This document shows positions 53,878 to 62,553 of a stretch of 64,000 bases of DNA, one piece after another (position 1 is the first letter of the stretch; each line of letters starts with the position of its first letter). The DNA is taken from positions 1 to 64,000 of the forward strand of contig NZ_JAVFJK010000016.1 in the NCBI RefSeq assembly GCF_030908215.1, in the 5' to 3' direction. A program made the translations under genes and the position numbers. The notes beneath the pieces are model-generated. The model was not told the origin of the DNA, did no database searches, and worked only from the letters and a program-made list of their open reading frames with translations. Origin of the DNA: Sinomonas sp. ASV486. Its GTDB lineage: Bacteria; Actinomycetota; Actinomycetes; Actinomycetales; Micrococcaceae.

Positions 53878-55539
53878 CTATTGGGTCCTGGCGACGAGGG
53901 CCTCGGTGAACACCTTCGGGATGTCCGCCGGGTCCTTCGCCACGTAGCTCGAGCCCCCGGTCGCGGCAGCGATCTGCTGGAGCACGGCCGCGTCTGCGTC
54001 GGCCGTGATGCCAATCGTCACGAAGATGACGGGCTTGGCCGGGTCCTTCTCCCGGTTGAGCGTCGCGAGGAGCTCATCGAGCGAGATCGAGTTGGGCTTC
54101 TCGTTCGCGCCGTCCGTGAACAGGATGACCGAGTTCACGGCCCGCGGGTCGTAGCCCGCCTTGACGGTGCGGAAGGCTGCCAGTGCGGTGTCGTAGAGAC
54201 CCGTTCCTCCGCCCACGAGGCTCCCGAGCGACTGGATGTCGGCCCCGAGACGCTGGCGCTGCGACTTGCCGTCCGTGATGGCATCCATGCGCCGGATCGG
54301 GTCGAGCTCCTTGTAGTCCTGGCCCTGGCCGCCGAGGTTGATCGAGAACGCCCACATTCCCAGCTGGGCCGTGTCCGGAAACATGCCCGCGCCCGTCGCC
54401 GCAGCCTGCTGGGTGAGCTGCATGCGGGTCTTGCCGCCCGCGTCGAGGTTCATGGACCCGGAGACGTCCATGACGACGAGCGAGCGGAACGGAACGACCT
54501 GCAGCGCCCAAGTCTTCAGCGCGCGGCTGATCCCGTCCGCGGAGGGGGCAAGCACGGTCACGGCGCCCACGGAGAGCTGGGCGGCCGCGCCGTCGGTCTG
54601 GCCCGCGCCCGGAGCGCGCAGGCCGGCGTCGGCGAGCGCACGGCGGCCCTGATCGTCGCCGAGGGCTGCGGCGAGCGCCTTGGCTGCCTTCGCCGCACCC
54701 GGTCGACGCGCGGAATCGGTGCCCGTGACGGCGATCGGATAGTCGACGACGGCAGCCTTGCCGCCGGGGACGGTCGCCGCGAGCTTGGTGTTCTGGTGGG
54801 AGGATGCATACGCGAGCCACGAGCTCTCCGCGACGATGACCGAATCCGACGAGCGCTCGGCCGTATCGAGGAGCGCAGAATCGCTCTGGGTTGCATGGGA
54901 TTTCTGGGCCGAGCCTTGGGCGAGCTTGCCGAGCGACGCCGCAAGCGCGGCAGGGTTCGAGCCACCGGACTCGCCCTCGGCAACGGCGCCGGCGAGCGCG
55001 GCCGAGGCACTCGCGCTCGTGAGCGGATCGCCGAACTGGATGCTGGCGGTGCCGAACGCGGCGCCCCACCCGGACGGTGCAGCAGTGCCCTTCGCCGCGA
55101 CGACAACCGCCGGCGAGGCCGCCACCGAGGGCACCGCGATCTCTGGCTTCGGGGTGGAGTTGACAGCGCTCACCCGTGCGCTCGAATCGGCCAGCCAGAG
55201 GTCCGGCGCAGCCTTGCCGGCCGCAACCTTGGCGGCGATGTCGGTCTGCTCCGCGACATCGATCTTGAACGTCACGCACGCGGCGGGGTCCACACGCGCC
55301 GCAGCGGCGTTCACTGCCGGGAGCGTGGTCGAGTCGGCGAGCACGCTGTACGTCTCGGTTGACGCGCACGACGGCGCGGCGGCCGTCACGATCCTCGGAA
55401 CCAGCGCCCACGCCGCGAGGCCAATAAGGACGAGCACGCCCACCGCGATAGACACGACGATGGCGAATCGGCTCCGCCGGCGACGCGCGCGCCAGCTGCT
55501 CTTCGATTCGGCCCGGCTCGCAACCCTGCGTCCTGCCAT
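53878..55539 (-). CDS. Membrane-anchored solute-binding/VWA-domain fusion protein
   Basis: This 553-residue protein has a basic N-terminus, one membrane helix (25-47; FAIVVSIAVGVLVLIGLAAWAL), then ~270 residues resembling an extracellular solute-binding domain (YSVLADSTTLPAVNAAAARV ... PDLWLADSS ... IAVPSVAASPAVVVAAKG). The C-terminal ~200 residues are a von Willebrand A domain with the metal-ion site DVSGSM (358-363) and FVTIGITADADAAVLQQIA. It probably binds a ligand or partner protein outside the cell. A -10-like TATACT lies at plus 55627-55632. The gene converges on dodecin with a 24-bp gap. Confidence 0.82.
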   Translation of the reverse strand: MAGRRVASRAESKSSWRARRRRSRFAIVVSIAVGVLVLIGLAAWALVPRIVTAAAPSCASTETYSVLADSTTLPAVNAAAARVDPAACVTFKIDVAEQTDIAAKVAAGKAAPDLWLADSSARVSAVNSTPKPEIAVPSVAASPAVVVAAKGTAAPSGWGAAFGTASIQFGDPLTSASASAALAGAVAEGESGGSNPAALAASLGKLAQGSAQKSHATQSDSALLDTAERSSDSVIVAESSWLAYASSHQNTKLAATVPGGKAAVVDYPIAVTGTDSARRPGAAKAAKALAAALGDDQGRRALADAGLRAPGAGQTDGAAAQLSVGAVTVLAPSADGISRALKTWALQVVPFRSLVVMDVSGSMNLDAGGKTRMQLTQQAAATGAGMFPDTAQLGMWAFSINLGGQGQDYKELDPIRRMDAITDGKSQRQRLGADIQSLGSLVGGGTGLYDTALAAFRTVKAGYDPRAVNSVILFTDGANEKPNSISLDELLATLNREKDPAKPVIFVTIGITADADAAVLQQIAAATGGSSYVAKDPADIPKVFTEALVARTQ

Positions 55540-55626
55540 GGCTCTCCTCCCAGCACAGGTGGCATCCGCGATTCAGCACGCGTCTCCCCCGCGGGGCGGC
55601 CCCGTGGACTACGTGTGATCCCGCCC

Positions 55627-55632
55627 AGTATA
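55627..55632 (-). promoter_or_regulatory. -10 box upstream of the VWA gene
   Basis: TATACT on the minus strand, about 90 bp before the VWA start, matches the actinobacterial -10 consensus. The -35 region at the proper distance is poor. Confidence 0.4.
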
Positions 55633-55681
55633 GGTGGAGCGGACCGAGAGCCCGTGTCCCGGATCACAGCGCGAGGCGTGA

Positions 55682-56320
55682 CTACCGCTCGAGCGGCTCC
55701 GCGGCGTCGTGCGTCACGAGGGCGTAGCGCCACGCCAGCACGGCCGCCATTCCCGCGGTCCAGCGGGCGCGCAGCAAGGCGACGTCGGCCGCAGGAGCCC
55801 CGGCCTGTTCGAGGAGTTCGGAGGCGTGCGCATCAATGAGGTCGCCCAGAAGGTACTTCGCGGCCGCGCGGCTGACCCGAGGGGCGCCCTGCGCGTACAG
55901 CGGGCCGCGCTCGAGTCGCCGCAGCGCCGGCCGGAGTCCGATCCAGAGCACCGCCCCGAGCGCGAGCACTGCGGACAACGGCACACCCGACCCCCACACG
56001 GCGAGCGCGATCAGGAGCGGAGCCGCCCCGAGTGCCGCCGACGCGAGCAGGACGAAGCTGCGCGCCGGGGCCTGGTCCGATCTGGTGCGGCCGAGGTCCG
56101 ATGCCCGGCCAATTGAGTGCAGGACGGCGATCCTCGCCTCACGCATTGCCGGTCCATACTCTTCGCGAAGGGCAAGCACAGCCTTGCCCCGCCGGGGCCC
56201 GCCCGGAGCACGCGCCGAAAGATCCAGGACGGCCAAGGCGTGAGGGTCAATCCCCCGGGCCTCTGCGATGGACGTGCCCACCGAGCGCTGGCCGGGACGT
56301 GCCTGCGTTGTCACCGTCAT
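55682..56320 (-). CDS. Hypothetical membrane protein with two helices
   Basis: This 212-residue protein has two adjacent hydrophobic segments in the middle (FVLLASAALGAAPLLIALAVW and LSAVLALGAVLWIGL) between an Arg-rich N-terminal part and an Ala-rich helical C-terminal part (ASELLEQAGAPAADVALLRARW). The ATG at 56320 has GAGAGGGGG just upstream and is preferred over an open frame reaching 56371. I do not recognise the family. Confidence 0.65.
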   Translation of the reverse strand: MTVTTQARPGQRSVGTSIAEARGIDPHALAVLDLSARAPGGPRRGKAVLALREEYGPAMREARIAVLHSIGRASDLGRTRSDQAPARSFVLLASAALGAAPLLIALAVWGSGVPLSAVLALGAVLWIGLRPALRRLERGPLYAQGAPRVSRAAAKYLLGDLIDAHASELLEQAGAPAADVALLRARWTAGMAAVLAWRYALVTHDAAEPLER

Positions 56321-56558
56321 CGGCCCCCTCTCGTTGGCTGGAATGTCTTCGGACTGAGCATCCTGAACCAACGTGACTCAAATTGTATCATCCTGTCAAA
56401 TAAATGAGACGATAACACTTGTATTGCTAGGAAGTTTCTGTGAGCGTCACACTGCCCGCTTATCCCGCACTTCACTGGAGCCCTTACGTGCTGGTAGCGT
56501 CAGCGGGACGCGGCATGCCGCCACTGCTGGGGAGTGGTGCGGAAGTCGTTGTCGCGCC

Positions 56559-56600
56559 AAGACGCCCGGGCCGTATCCCCGATGGGGGCCCGGGCGTCTT
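56559..56600 (-). terminator. Terminator of the tRNA-Lys transcript
   Basis: A perfect 14-bp inverted repeat (56559-56572 with 56587-56600) with a 14-nt loop lies about 15 nt past the tRNA 3' end. It is a strong terminator. Confidence 0.85.
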
Positions 56601-56613
56601 CGGCCCGAGTGTG

Positions 56614-56689
56614 TGGTGGGCCCCGTGGGTTTCGAACCCACGACCCGCGGATTAAAAGTCCGCTGCTCTACCAACTGAGCTAGAGGCCC
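56614..56689 (-). tRNA. tRNA-Lys (anticodon UUU)
   Basis: A complete cloverleaf on the minus strand: acceptor GGGCCUC pairing with GGGGCCC (one G-U), the D-arm AGCUCAGUUGGUAGAGC, anticodon stem GCGGA/UCCGC with loop CUUUUAA (anticodon UUU), and T-arm GUGGGUUCGAAACCCAC. The 3' CCA is encoded (positions 56616-56614). It reads AAA and AAG lysine codons. Confidence 0.97.
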
Positions 56690-56840
56690 GGTGCCCCGGC
56701 GCCGCCGGGACGGAACCACTCTAGCGCAGGGTGCCCACACGACGTCGTGCGCGGAATCCCGCGGGTACAACACAAGCCCACCGCCAGCGGCGGCCCCGCG
56801 CGAAGAGGAGTACCGTACTGGGCATGAACGAGGCAGTCGC

Positions 56841-57497
56841 ATGAGCGAGAACCCAGCATCCAGCGGTTCGGGCCCGATCAGGCCCCACAAGCCGAAGCCT
56901 TTCGCGCCCATCGACTTCGAGCCCTTTGCGGGCGGCACCGACCCCGCCCGGGTCTCCGAGGCAGCCCACCTCGCGGCTCAGGCACTCGTGCGCCGGGGGC
57001 GCGAGAGCGACGACCCAGAAGTGACCCAGCGGCTCGTCCGGCTCGCCGACGAGCAGGGACTCGAGGCTATCGCCGAGATGTGGGCCGAAAGCCCCGCCCG
57101 CTCCCTGCCAGGTGCGCTGTGGCGCCTCTACGCCCTCCGCGCCGCCACGAAGCAGGACCCCGAGCGCATCTCCGTCTACTTCAAGGCCGGCAAGGACACT
57201 GCACAGGTCTCGCACGTGGTCGCGGGCGTCGCGGAGCCGCCCGGAGCCGATGAGCTCGCCGCGATGGCGGACGCGATCCTCTCCGGTGCGTTCGACGGCG
57301 AGTTCGACGTCGCGCTCGAACGCTCGGCGGCGTTCTGCCGCGTCGTCGCGCTCGGTCAAGCCACGGTGGCGGACAGCGCCGAATGGTCCAATTCGCAGCA
57401 CGCGACCAAGCTCACGAAGAGCGCCAACCAGCTCGTGAAGACGGCCGAGGACCTCGAGGCGAGCGCCAAGGCCTGGCGCCGAGGGCAGCTGGACTGA
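56841..57497 (+). CDS. Conserved hypothetical actinobacterial protein
   Basis: This 218-residue acidic protein is predicted soluble and helical, with the stretch ARVSEAAHLAAQALVRRGRE and a central WRLYALRAATKQDPERISVYF. The C-terminus is Lys/Ala-rich (TKLTKSANQLVKTAEDLEASAKAW). I do not recognise a catalytic motif. The ATG at 56841 was chosen because upstream extension is basic and lacks coding character. Two small hairpins (57607-57621 and 57625-57638) lie 3' of the stop and may act together as its terminator. Confidence 0.7.
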   Translation: MSENPASSGSGPIRPHKPKPFAPIDFEPFAGGTDPARVSEAAHLAAQALVRRGRESDDPEVTQRLVRLADEQGLEAIAEMWAESPARSLPGALWRLYALRAATKQDPERISVYFKAGKDTAQVSHVVAGVAEPPGADELAAMADAILSGAFDGEFDVALERSAAFCRVVALGQATVADSAEWSNSQHATKLTKSANQLVKTAEDLEASAKAWRRGQLD

Positions 57498-57771
57498 GTC
57501 TCTCGGGAGCGCACTGCCGCCGATCTGTCAAGATTGACTCGGGCGCCGGGAGCGTAGAACACTGTAGGTGGCGTCGGACCGGTGAACCCCCGGGCTCCAA
57601 CTTTGAGCCGCTTTGAGCGGCCTTCCGCCGAGAGGCGGTCCCGGTTCGGCGCCTTAGCTTTCCCGTTCACCGCTGTCCCGTAAGATGCGAAGGGCTGGCA
57701 TCCGCTGGCAGGATGGCGAGCGGAACCCCGACCGCTGCGGCCAGACTCAGTACTTCCCGCGCCGGAGATCC

Positions 57772-58389
57772 ATGAAGTTCAGGCTGTTCCCCCAGGAGAC
57801 CGCGGGCCTTGAACTGCTCGCGTCCATGGCCCAGCAGTCCGTGCTGGGAGTACAGACGCTCTCGGAGATGTTCGGAGCACGCCGCTCGGACTACGAGCCG
57901 CTCGTGGACATTCTCATGGCGAACGACGCGCGCACCACTGAACTCTCCCGCACGCTCCTCACCCAGCTGCGCACGAGCTTCGTCAACCCGCTCCCCCGCG
58001 AGGACCTCCTCCAGCTCTCCGAATCTCTCGCCGCGACCGTGGACCATCTCGTGGCCGTCGGCGAACTCATCCAGCTCCATGCGATCGACAGGCTGCCAGC
58101 CGAGGCTTCGGACATGCTGGACATCGTCAATCGGCAGGCGGAACTGACCGTCGCGGCCATGCGCTCCCTGTCCCGCCTCGAAGAGCTCGAGGACTACTGG
58201 ACGGACATGATCCGGCTCGCCAAGCGTGCCGAGCAGACGTACCGGGTGTGGAGCGCCTCCGCACTACGGGAGCTCTCGATCGGCCAGTTCGCCCGCACCG
58301 TCGAGGTGGCGCGTGCCCTTGTCGCGGCGGTGCACTCGCTCCAGGCGGTCGCGACCTACGTCGGCCGGATCATCGTCAGGGAGTCCTGA
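57772..58389 (+). CDS. DUF47 (PhoU-like) accessory protein of Pit
   Basis: This 205-residue all-helical protein has the DUF47/PhoU-like N-terminus MKFRLFPQETAGLELLASMA and acidic helices. Proteins of this family sit next to Pit phosphate transporters and are thought to modulate them. The ATG at 57772 has GGAG about seven bases upstream. The stop is one base before the Pit start, so the genes are cotranscribed and translationally coupled. Confidence 0.88.
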   Translation: MKFRLFPQETAGLELLASMAQQSVLGVQTLSEMFGARRSDYEPLVDILMANDARTTELSRTLLTQLRTSFVNPLPREDLLQLSESLAATVDHLVAVGELIQLHAIDRLPAEASDMLDIVNRQAELTVAAMRSLSRLEELEDYWTDMIRLAKRAEQTYRVWSASALRELSIGQFARTVEVARALVAAVHSLQAVATYVGRIIVRES

Positions 58390-58390
58390 G

Positions 58391-59407
58391 GTGACAGCAG
58401 CGCTCACGGGCGCGGTCATCTTGCTCGTCTGCGTGTTCGGCTTCCTCAACGGCTTCCGCGATGCTTCCGCGGCGGTCGCGCTCACCGTGCGGACCCGGGC
58501 GCTGACGCCGAGCATCGCCGTCGTGCTGACGGCGGGGTTCAACGTGCTCGGAACGCTCACGAGTGCGTGGCTGCTGAAGAACATCGGGATGGTGTTCGTG
58601 GCAGTCCCCAGCGGGAACGATGGCCTCGTCCTGCTCGGGGCGACGCTCATCGCGGCCATCCTGTGGGGCGTCTACGGGTGGTGGCGGGGCTACCCGGCCT
58701 CGTCGACGCATGCCTTGGTGGGCGGCCTCATCGGTGCCAGCGTGGGCCTCACACTCATAGGAGACCGGGCGCCCTCCGGCCTCGACCAGGTGTTCTGGCT
58801 CTCCGTTGGGCTACCCCTGATCGTGTCCCCGCTGCTCGCGTTCGGCGCCGCGTTCTTCCTCACCCCGCTCGTCACGTGGATCCTCCGCTACAGCCAGCCG
58901 AGTCAGGCGCACGCGGGGCTACGGGCGGCCCAGTCCGTCGGCGCGTCGATCGTGGCGTTCGGCCATGGGCTCCAGGACGGCCAGCGGATCGTTGCCCTCT
59001 TCATCGTCGCCGCTCTCGGCTCGGGCGCGGGATTCGACGAGGTGCCGATGTGGGCGATGGTCGCGGCCGCGATCGCGCTGGGTGGCGGAACGCTGGCTGG
59101 AGGCTGGCGGATCACCTATACGCTCAGCCATCGGCTCGTCCGCATGGACCCGCTGCGTGCGTTCGTGTCGCAGTTCGTCACGAGCGCCATGCTCGTCTTC
59201 GGCTCCCTCGGCCTCCACTGGCCGCTCTCGACCACGCACACCGTCGTCGCATCCGTGCTCGGTTCGGGCGCGAATCAGGATATCGGCTCGGTCAACGTGC
59301 CGCTCGTGGTGCGCCTCATCCGGTTCTGGCTGCTCACCCCGCTCACGACGGCGGTGCTCGGCTTCGTCCTCGGCCTCGCCTTCGAGCCCCTCGGGGACAT
59401 CGGCTAA
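58391..59407 (+). CDS. pit: Low-affinity phosphate permease Pit
   Basis: This 338-residue integral membrane protein takes up phosphate (as a metal-phosphate complex) with protons. It shows the two inverted PHO4 repeats: GFLNGFRDASAAVAL in the first (usual form GxNDxAN) and SVGASIVAFGHGLQDGQRIVAL in the second. The SSTHALVGG and STTHTVVAS pairs are also typical. It starts at a GTG with TGAG overlap to the DUF47 stop; GGAG is inside the preceding gene. It converges on pstB. Confidence 0.88.
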   Translation: MTAALTGAVILLVCVFGFLNGFRDASAAVALTVRTRALTPSIAVVLTAGFNVLGTLTSAWLLKNIGMVFVAVPSGNDGLVLLGATLIAAILWGVYGWWRGYPASSTHALVGGLIGASVGLTLIGDRAPSGLDQVFWLSVGLPLIVSPLLAFGAAFFLTPLVTWILRYSQPSQAHAGLRAAQSVGASIVAFGHGLQDGQRIVALFIVAALGSGAGFDEVPMWAMVAAAIALGGGTLAGGWRITYTLSHRLVRMDPLRAFVSQFVTSAMLVFGSLGLHWPLSTTHTVVASVLGSGANQDIGSVNVPLVVRLIRFWLLTPLTTAVLGFVLGLAFEPLGDIG

Positions 59408-59460
59408 CGGACTAGTCGAGTCGTACCGGCGTTCGCCGAGTGGGAGCACCCCGACAAGAG

Positions 59461-59496
59461 CGGCGGGCACCACGCCTGAGGCGCGGCAGCCCGCCG
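59461..59496. terminator. Bidirectional terminator between pit and pstB
   Basis: In the 121-bp gap between the convergent genes, an 8-bp stem (59461-59468 with 59489-59496) encloses a smaller GC hairpin. It could terminate transcription in both directions. Confidence 0.6.
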
Positions 59497-59528
59497 TCGT
59501 GCGTGTTATGCGTCCTAGCCGATGCAGC

Positions 59529-60308
59529 TCACCCGAAACGGCCGGAGACGTAGTCCTCCGTCTGCTTGTCCTTCGGGTTGTTGAAGATCGTCGTGGTGTC
59601 GTCGTACTCGATGAGGTGGCCGGGCTTGCCGGTACCGGCGATGTTGAAGAACGCCGTCTTGTCCGACACGCGCGCGGCCTGCTGCATGTTGTGCGTGACG
59701 ATGACGACTGTGTAGTTCTCCTTGAGTTCCTCGATGAGGTCCTCGATCGCGAGGGTCGAGATCGGGTCGAGGGCCGAGCAGGGCTCGTCCATGAGGAGCA
59801 CATCCGGCTTCACGGCAATGGCGCGGGCGATGCACAGGCGCTGCTGCTGACCGCCGGACAGGCCCGAACCCGGCTTGTTGAGGCGGTCCTTGACCTCGTT
59901 CCAGAGGTTGGCGCCACGCAGCGACTGCTCGGCGAGGGCGTCGGCGTCCGACTTGGAGATCTTGCGGCCGTTGAGCTTGACGCCAGCCAGGACGTTGTCC
60001 TTGATCGACATCGTCGGGAACGGGTTGGGCCGCTGGAAGACCATCCCCACGTGCGAGCGCACGGCCACCGGATCGACCCCTGGCCCGTAGAGGTCATCGC
60101 CGTCCAGCATCACCTGGCCCTTGACGTACGCGCGCGGGATGACCTCGTGCATGCGGTTGAGCGTGCGGAGGAAGGTGGACTTGCCGCAGCCCGACGGACC
60201 GATGAACGCTGTGACTGACTTGGGCTCGATGTTGATGTTGACGCCCTCGACGGCGAGGAAGTCACCGTAGTAGATGTTCAGATCATGGACGTCGATGCGC
60301 TTGGACAT
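59529..60308 (-). CDS. pstB: Phosphate ABC transporter ATPase PstB
   Basis: This 259-residue ATPase energises high-affinity phosphate import. Walker [10 protein letters not shown] (37-45), the [16 protein letters not shown]-loop, signature [14 protein letters not shown] and Walker [15 protein letters not shown] are all intact and diagnostic of PstB. It is the last gene of pstSCAB, 33 bp after pstA. Confidence 0.97.
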   Translation of the reverse strand: MSKRIDVHDLNIYYGDFLAVEGVNINIEPKSVTAFIGPSGCGKSTFLRTLNRMHEVIPRAYVKGQVMLDGDDLYGPGVDPVAVRSHVGMVFQRPNPFPTMSIKDNVLAGVKLNGRKISKSDADALAEQSLRGANLWNEVKDRLNKPGSGLSGGQQQRLCIARAIAVKPDVLLMDEPCSALDPISTLAIEDLIEELKENYTVVIVTHNMQQAARVSDKTAFFNIAGTGKPGHLIEYDDTTTIFNNPKDKQTEDYVSGRFG

Positions 60309-60341
60309 GCTGTTCCTTCTGGATTCTGAGGTGAAGTCTGG

Positions 60342-61448
60342 TCAGCGGCCGGTCTTGGGGGCGAACACCCGGGCGATCAGGCGGGCCGCGAGGTTCAGGA
60401 GCATCACGAGGATGATGAGCACCAGGGCCGCACCCCACGCCCGCTGGGTGCTCGGATCCGGGTTCGACGGCGAGGTCGGGTTCAGGATCTGCGTGTAGAT
60501 GAACGTCGGGAGCGAGGACATCCAGTCCGCGAACACATTGAGGTTGATCTTCGTCGCGAAGCCCGCCGTGACGAGGATCGGGGCCGTCTCGCCGATGACG
60601 CGCGCGATCGCGAGGGTCACGCCGGACGCGATGCCGGAAATCGCCGTCGGGATCACGATCATGAGGATCGTGCGCCACTTCCGCACGCCGAGGGCGTAGG
60701 AAGCCTCGCGCAACTCATTCGGGACGATGCGCAGCATCTCCTCGCTCGAGCGCACCACCACGGGAATCATGAGCACCGAGAGCGCGACGGCGGCGACGAA
60801 CCCGGTCTTCGTGCCTGGGCCCAGGATCGTGGCGAAGAACGCCGCCGCGAAGAGGCCGGCCACGATGGACGGGATGCCGGTCATGACGTCCACGAAGAAC
60901 GTGATCGCACGCGACAGGCGTCCGTCGTTGCCGTACTCGACGAGGTAGATCGACGTCAGCAGGCCGATCGGAACGGAGATGATCGTGGCCCAGAGCGTGA
61001 TGAGCAGCGTGCCCATGAGCGAGTGGTAGATGCCCCCGAGGACCTTGGTGCCCTCGTTGACCGACTGGTTGTCCTGGATGCCGCTCACGCCGTTCATCGA
61101 CGTGCCGAGGAAGCCGGGCGTGAGCAGGCCTTTGAGGCCCTCGACGAGGACAGTCCAGATGACCGAGATCAGGGGAAGGAGCGCGATGAGGAACGCGGCG
61201 GCCACGAGGCACGTCGCTAGCTTGTCCTTGGCCTTGCGCGGGCCCTCGACGGCAGCGCTCCAGGCGACGAACACGATCGTGAACGTGATCGCGGCGAAGA
61301 TGCCCCACCCGAACGGGTTGAAGCCGATCAGGGACGAGATCGCGGCCCCCACGATCAGCGCGACGACGAGAGCCGCCCAGGGCGCGAACGACGGCAGACG
61401 ATTGCGGGTCAGCGCTGAGCTGCGGCGCTGGGGAGCGGTGATGGCCAT
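60342..61448 (-). CDS. pstA: Phosphate ABC transporter permease PstA
   Basis: This 368-residue membrane protein pairs with PstC. The BPD-type permease domain has its loop motif NELREASYALGVRKWRTILMIVIPTA. An N-terminal extension contributes extra hydrophobic segments (APWAALVVALIVGAAISSLIG and FVAWSAA), making it longer than E. coli PstA (296). The start codon lies one base past the pstC stop. Confidence 0.95.
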   Translation of the reverse strand: MAITAPQRRSSALTRNRLPSFAPWAALVVALIVGAAISSLIGFNPFGWGIFAAITFTIVFVAWSAAVEGPRKAKDKLATCLVAAAFLIALLPLISVIWTVLVEGLKGLLTPGFLGTSMNGVSGIQDNQSVNEGTKVLGGIYHSLMGTLLITLWATIISVPIGLLTSIYLVEYGNDGRLSRAITFFVDVMTGIPSIVAGLFAAAFFATILGPGTKTGFVAAVALSVLMIPVVVRSSEEMLRIVPNELREASYALGVRKWRTILMIVIPTAISGIASGVTLAIARVIGETAPILVTAGFATKINLNVFADWMSSLPTFIYTQILNPTSPSNPDPSTQRAWGAALVLIILVMLLNLAARLIARVFAPKTGR

Positions 61449-61449
61449 G

Positions 61450-62409
61450 TCAGTTCGCTCCCGAGAATTCCTTGTGGCGGCTGATGACCCAGCGCGCGAC
61501 GACGTTGACTGCGAGGGTAATCACGAACAGCACGAGGCCGGCCGCGATGAGCTGGCTCAGGCTCAGGCCCGTAGCCTCCGGGAAGTTCAGCGCGATCTCC
61601 GCGGCGATGGTCTGGTTCCCGGACCTGATGAGGCTCGCGATGAGCGGTCCGGACGAGAGGACGAGGGCCACGGCCATTGTCTCGCCGAGCGCACGCCCGA
61701 GGCCGAGCATGATCGCACTGATGACGCCGGGGCGCGCGAAGGGGAACACAGTCATGCGGACCATCTCCCAGCGCGTGGCGCCGAGCGCCAGAGCGGCCTC
61801 CTCGTGCAGCGTGGGCGTCTGCAGGAAGATCTCGCGAGTGATCGAAGTGATGATCGGGATCACCATGACCGCGAGCACGATCGACGCGGTGAAGATCGTC
61901 TTGCCCGTCGCCGAGGCGGGCCCAGCGAAGATCGGGATCCAGCCGAGCGTCGAGGCGAGCCACGTGTAGCCCGGAACGACGGCCGGAGCGAGGAACGAGA
62001 TGCCCCACGCGCCGAAGACTACGGACGGAATGGCTGCGAGCAGGTCGATAACGTATCCGAGGATCTGGGCCAGCGCGCGCGGGGCGTAGTGCGAGATGAA
62101 CAGCGCAACGCCGATCGAGATGGGCGTAGCGATGATGAGCGCGATGGCCGCGGCGATCACCGTGCCGACCACGAGCGGACCGATGTAGGCCCAGAAGCCC
62201 TTTCCACCTGCGATCTCGCTCTGGGGGGCAACGAGGGCCGGGACCGCCTGCCCGATCAGGAAGGCCGCGACGGCGAAGAGCACGACAAGGATGACGATGC
62301 CAGCCGTGACAGCGGCGCCCGAGAAGACCTTGTCCCCAGTCCCGCCCTTGCTCGAGCCGAAGCCGCCGCGGGATCTCTCGGCGCCCTTGGTGGTTTGAGT
62401 TGTGGTCAC
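61450..62409 (-). CDS. pstC: Phosphate ABC transporter permease PstC
   Basis: This ~319-residue integral membrane protein has the PstC loop HEEAALALGATRWEMVRMTVFPFARPG and segments such as YVIDLLAAIPSVVFGAWGI and GLGRALGETMAVALVL. The GTG at 62409 has AAGGGG six bases upstream and fits the family N-terminus; an alternative ATG at 62460 would add 17 residues and has GAGGG upstream. It is followed closely by pstA. Confidence 0.94.
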   Translation of the reverse strand: MTTTQTTKGAERSRGGFGSSKGGTGDKVFSGAAVTAGIVILVVLFAVAAFLIGQAVPALVAPQSEIAGGKGFWAYIGPLVVGTVIAAAIALIIATPISIGVALFISHYAPRALAQILGYVIDLLAAIPSVVFGAWGISFLAPAVVPGYTWLASTLGWIPIFAGPASATGKTIFTASIVLAVMVIPIITSITREIFLQTPTLHEEAALALGATRWEMVRMTVFPFARPGVISAIMLGLGRALGETMAVALVLSSGPLIASLIRSGNQTIAAEIALNFPEATGLSLSQLIAAGLVLFVITLAVNVVARWVISRHKEFSGAN

Positions 62410-62490
62410 ATCCAACCCCTTGAGTGCGGCTGGCCGGTGCCCGCCGTCTGTTCGTGTCATCGTGTCACGCCCTCTGGTACTCAGCGCAAT

Positions 62491-62524
62491 GCCCGCCCCG
62501 TCCGATTCCTCGGACGAGACGGGC
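62491..62524 (-). terminator. Stem-loop between pstS and pstC
   Basis: A 14-bp stem (62491-62504 with 62511-62524; wobble pairs only as imperfections) with a 6-nt loop lies in the gap after pstS. Similar structures in other pst operons cause partial termination or stabilise pstS mRNA, giving excess binding protein over membrane subunits. Confidence 0.65.
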
Positions 62525-62553
62525 CTGCGCCGTGCTGATGCTGTGGTGAATTG

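Noticed and set aside
56370-56440. AT-rich stretch as a possible mobile-element scar
   Set aside because: It lacks inverted repeats, target duplications or transposase fragments and is adequately explained as a promoter region.
56824-56844. Six-codon frame overlapping the start of the next gene
   Set aside because: Reads MNEAVA with the stop overlapping the ATG of the gene at 56841; the possible Shine-Dalgarno is too distant to support a real upstream peptide.
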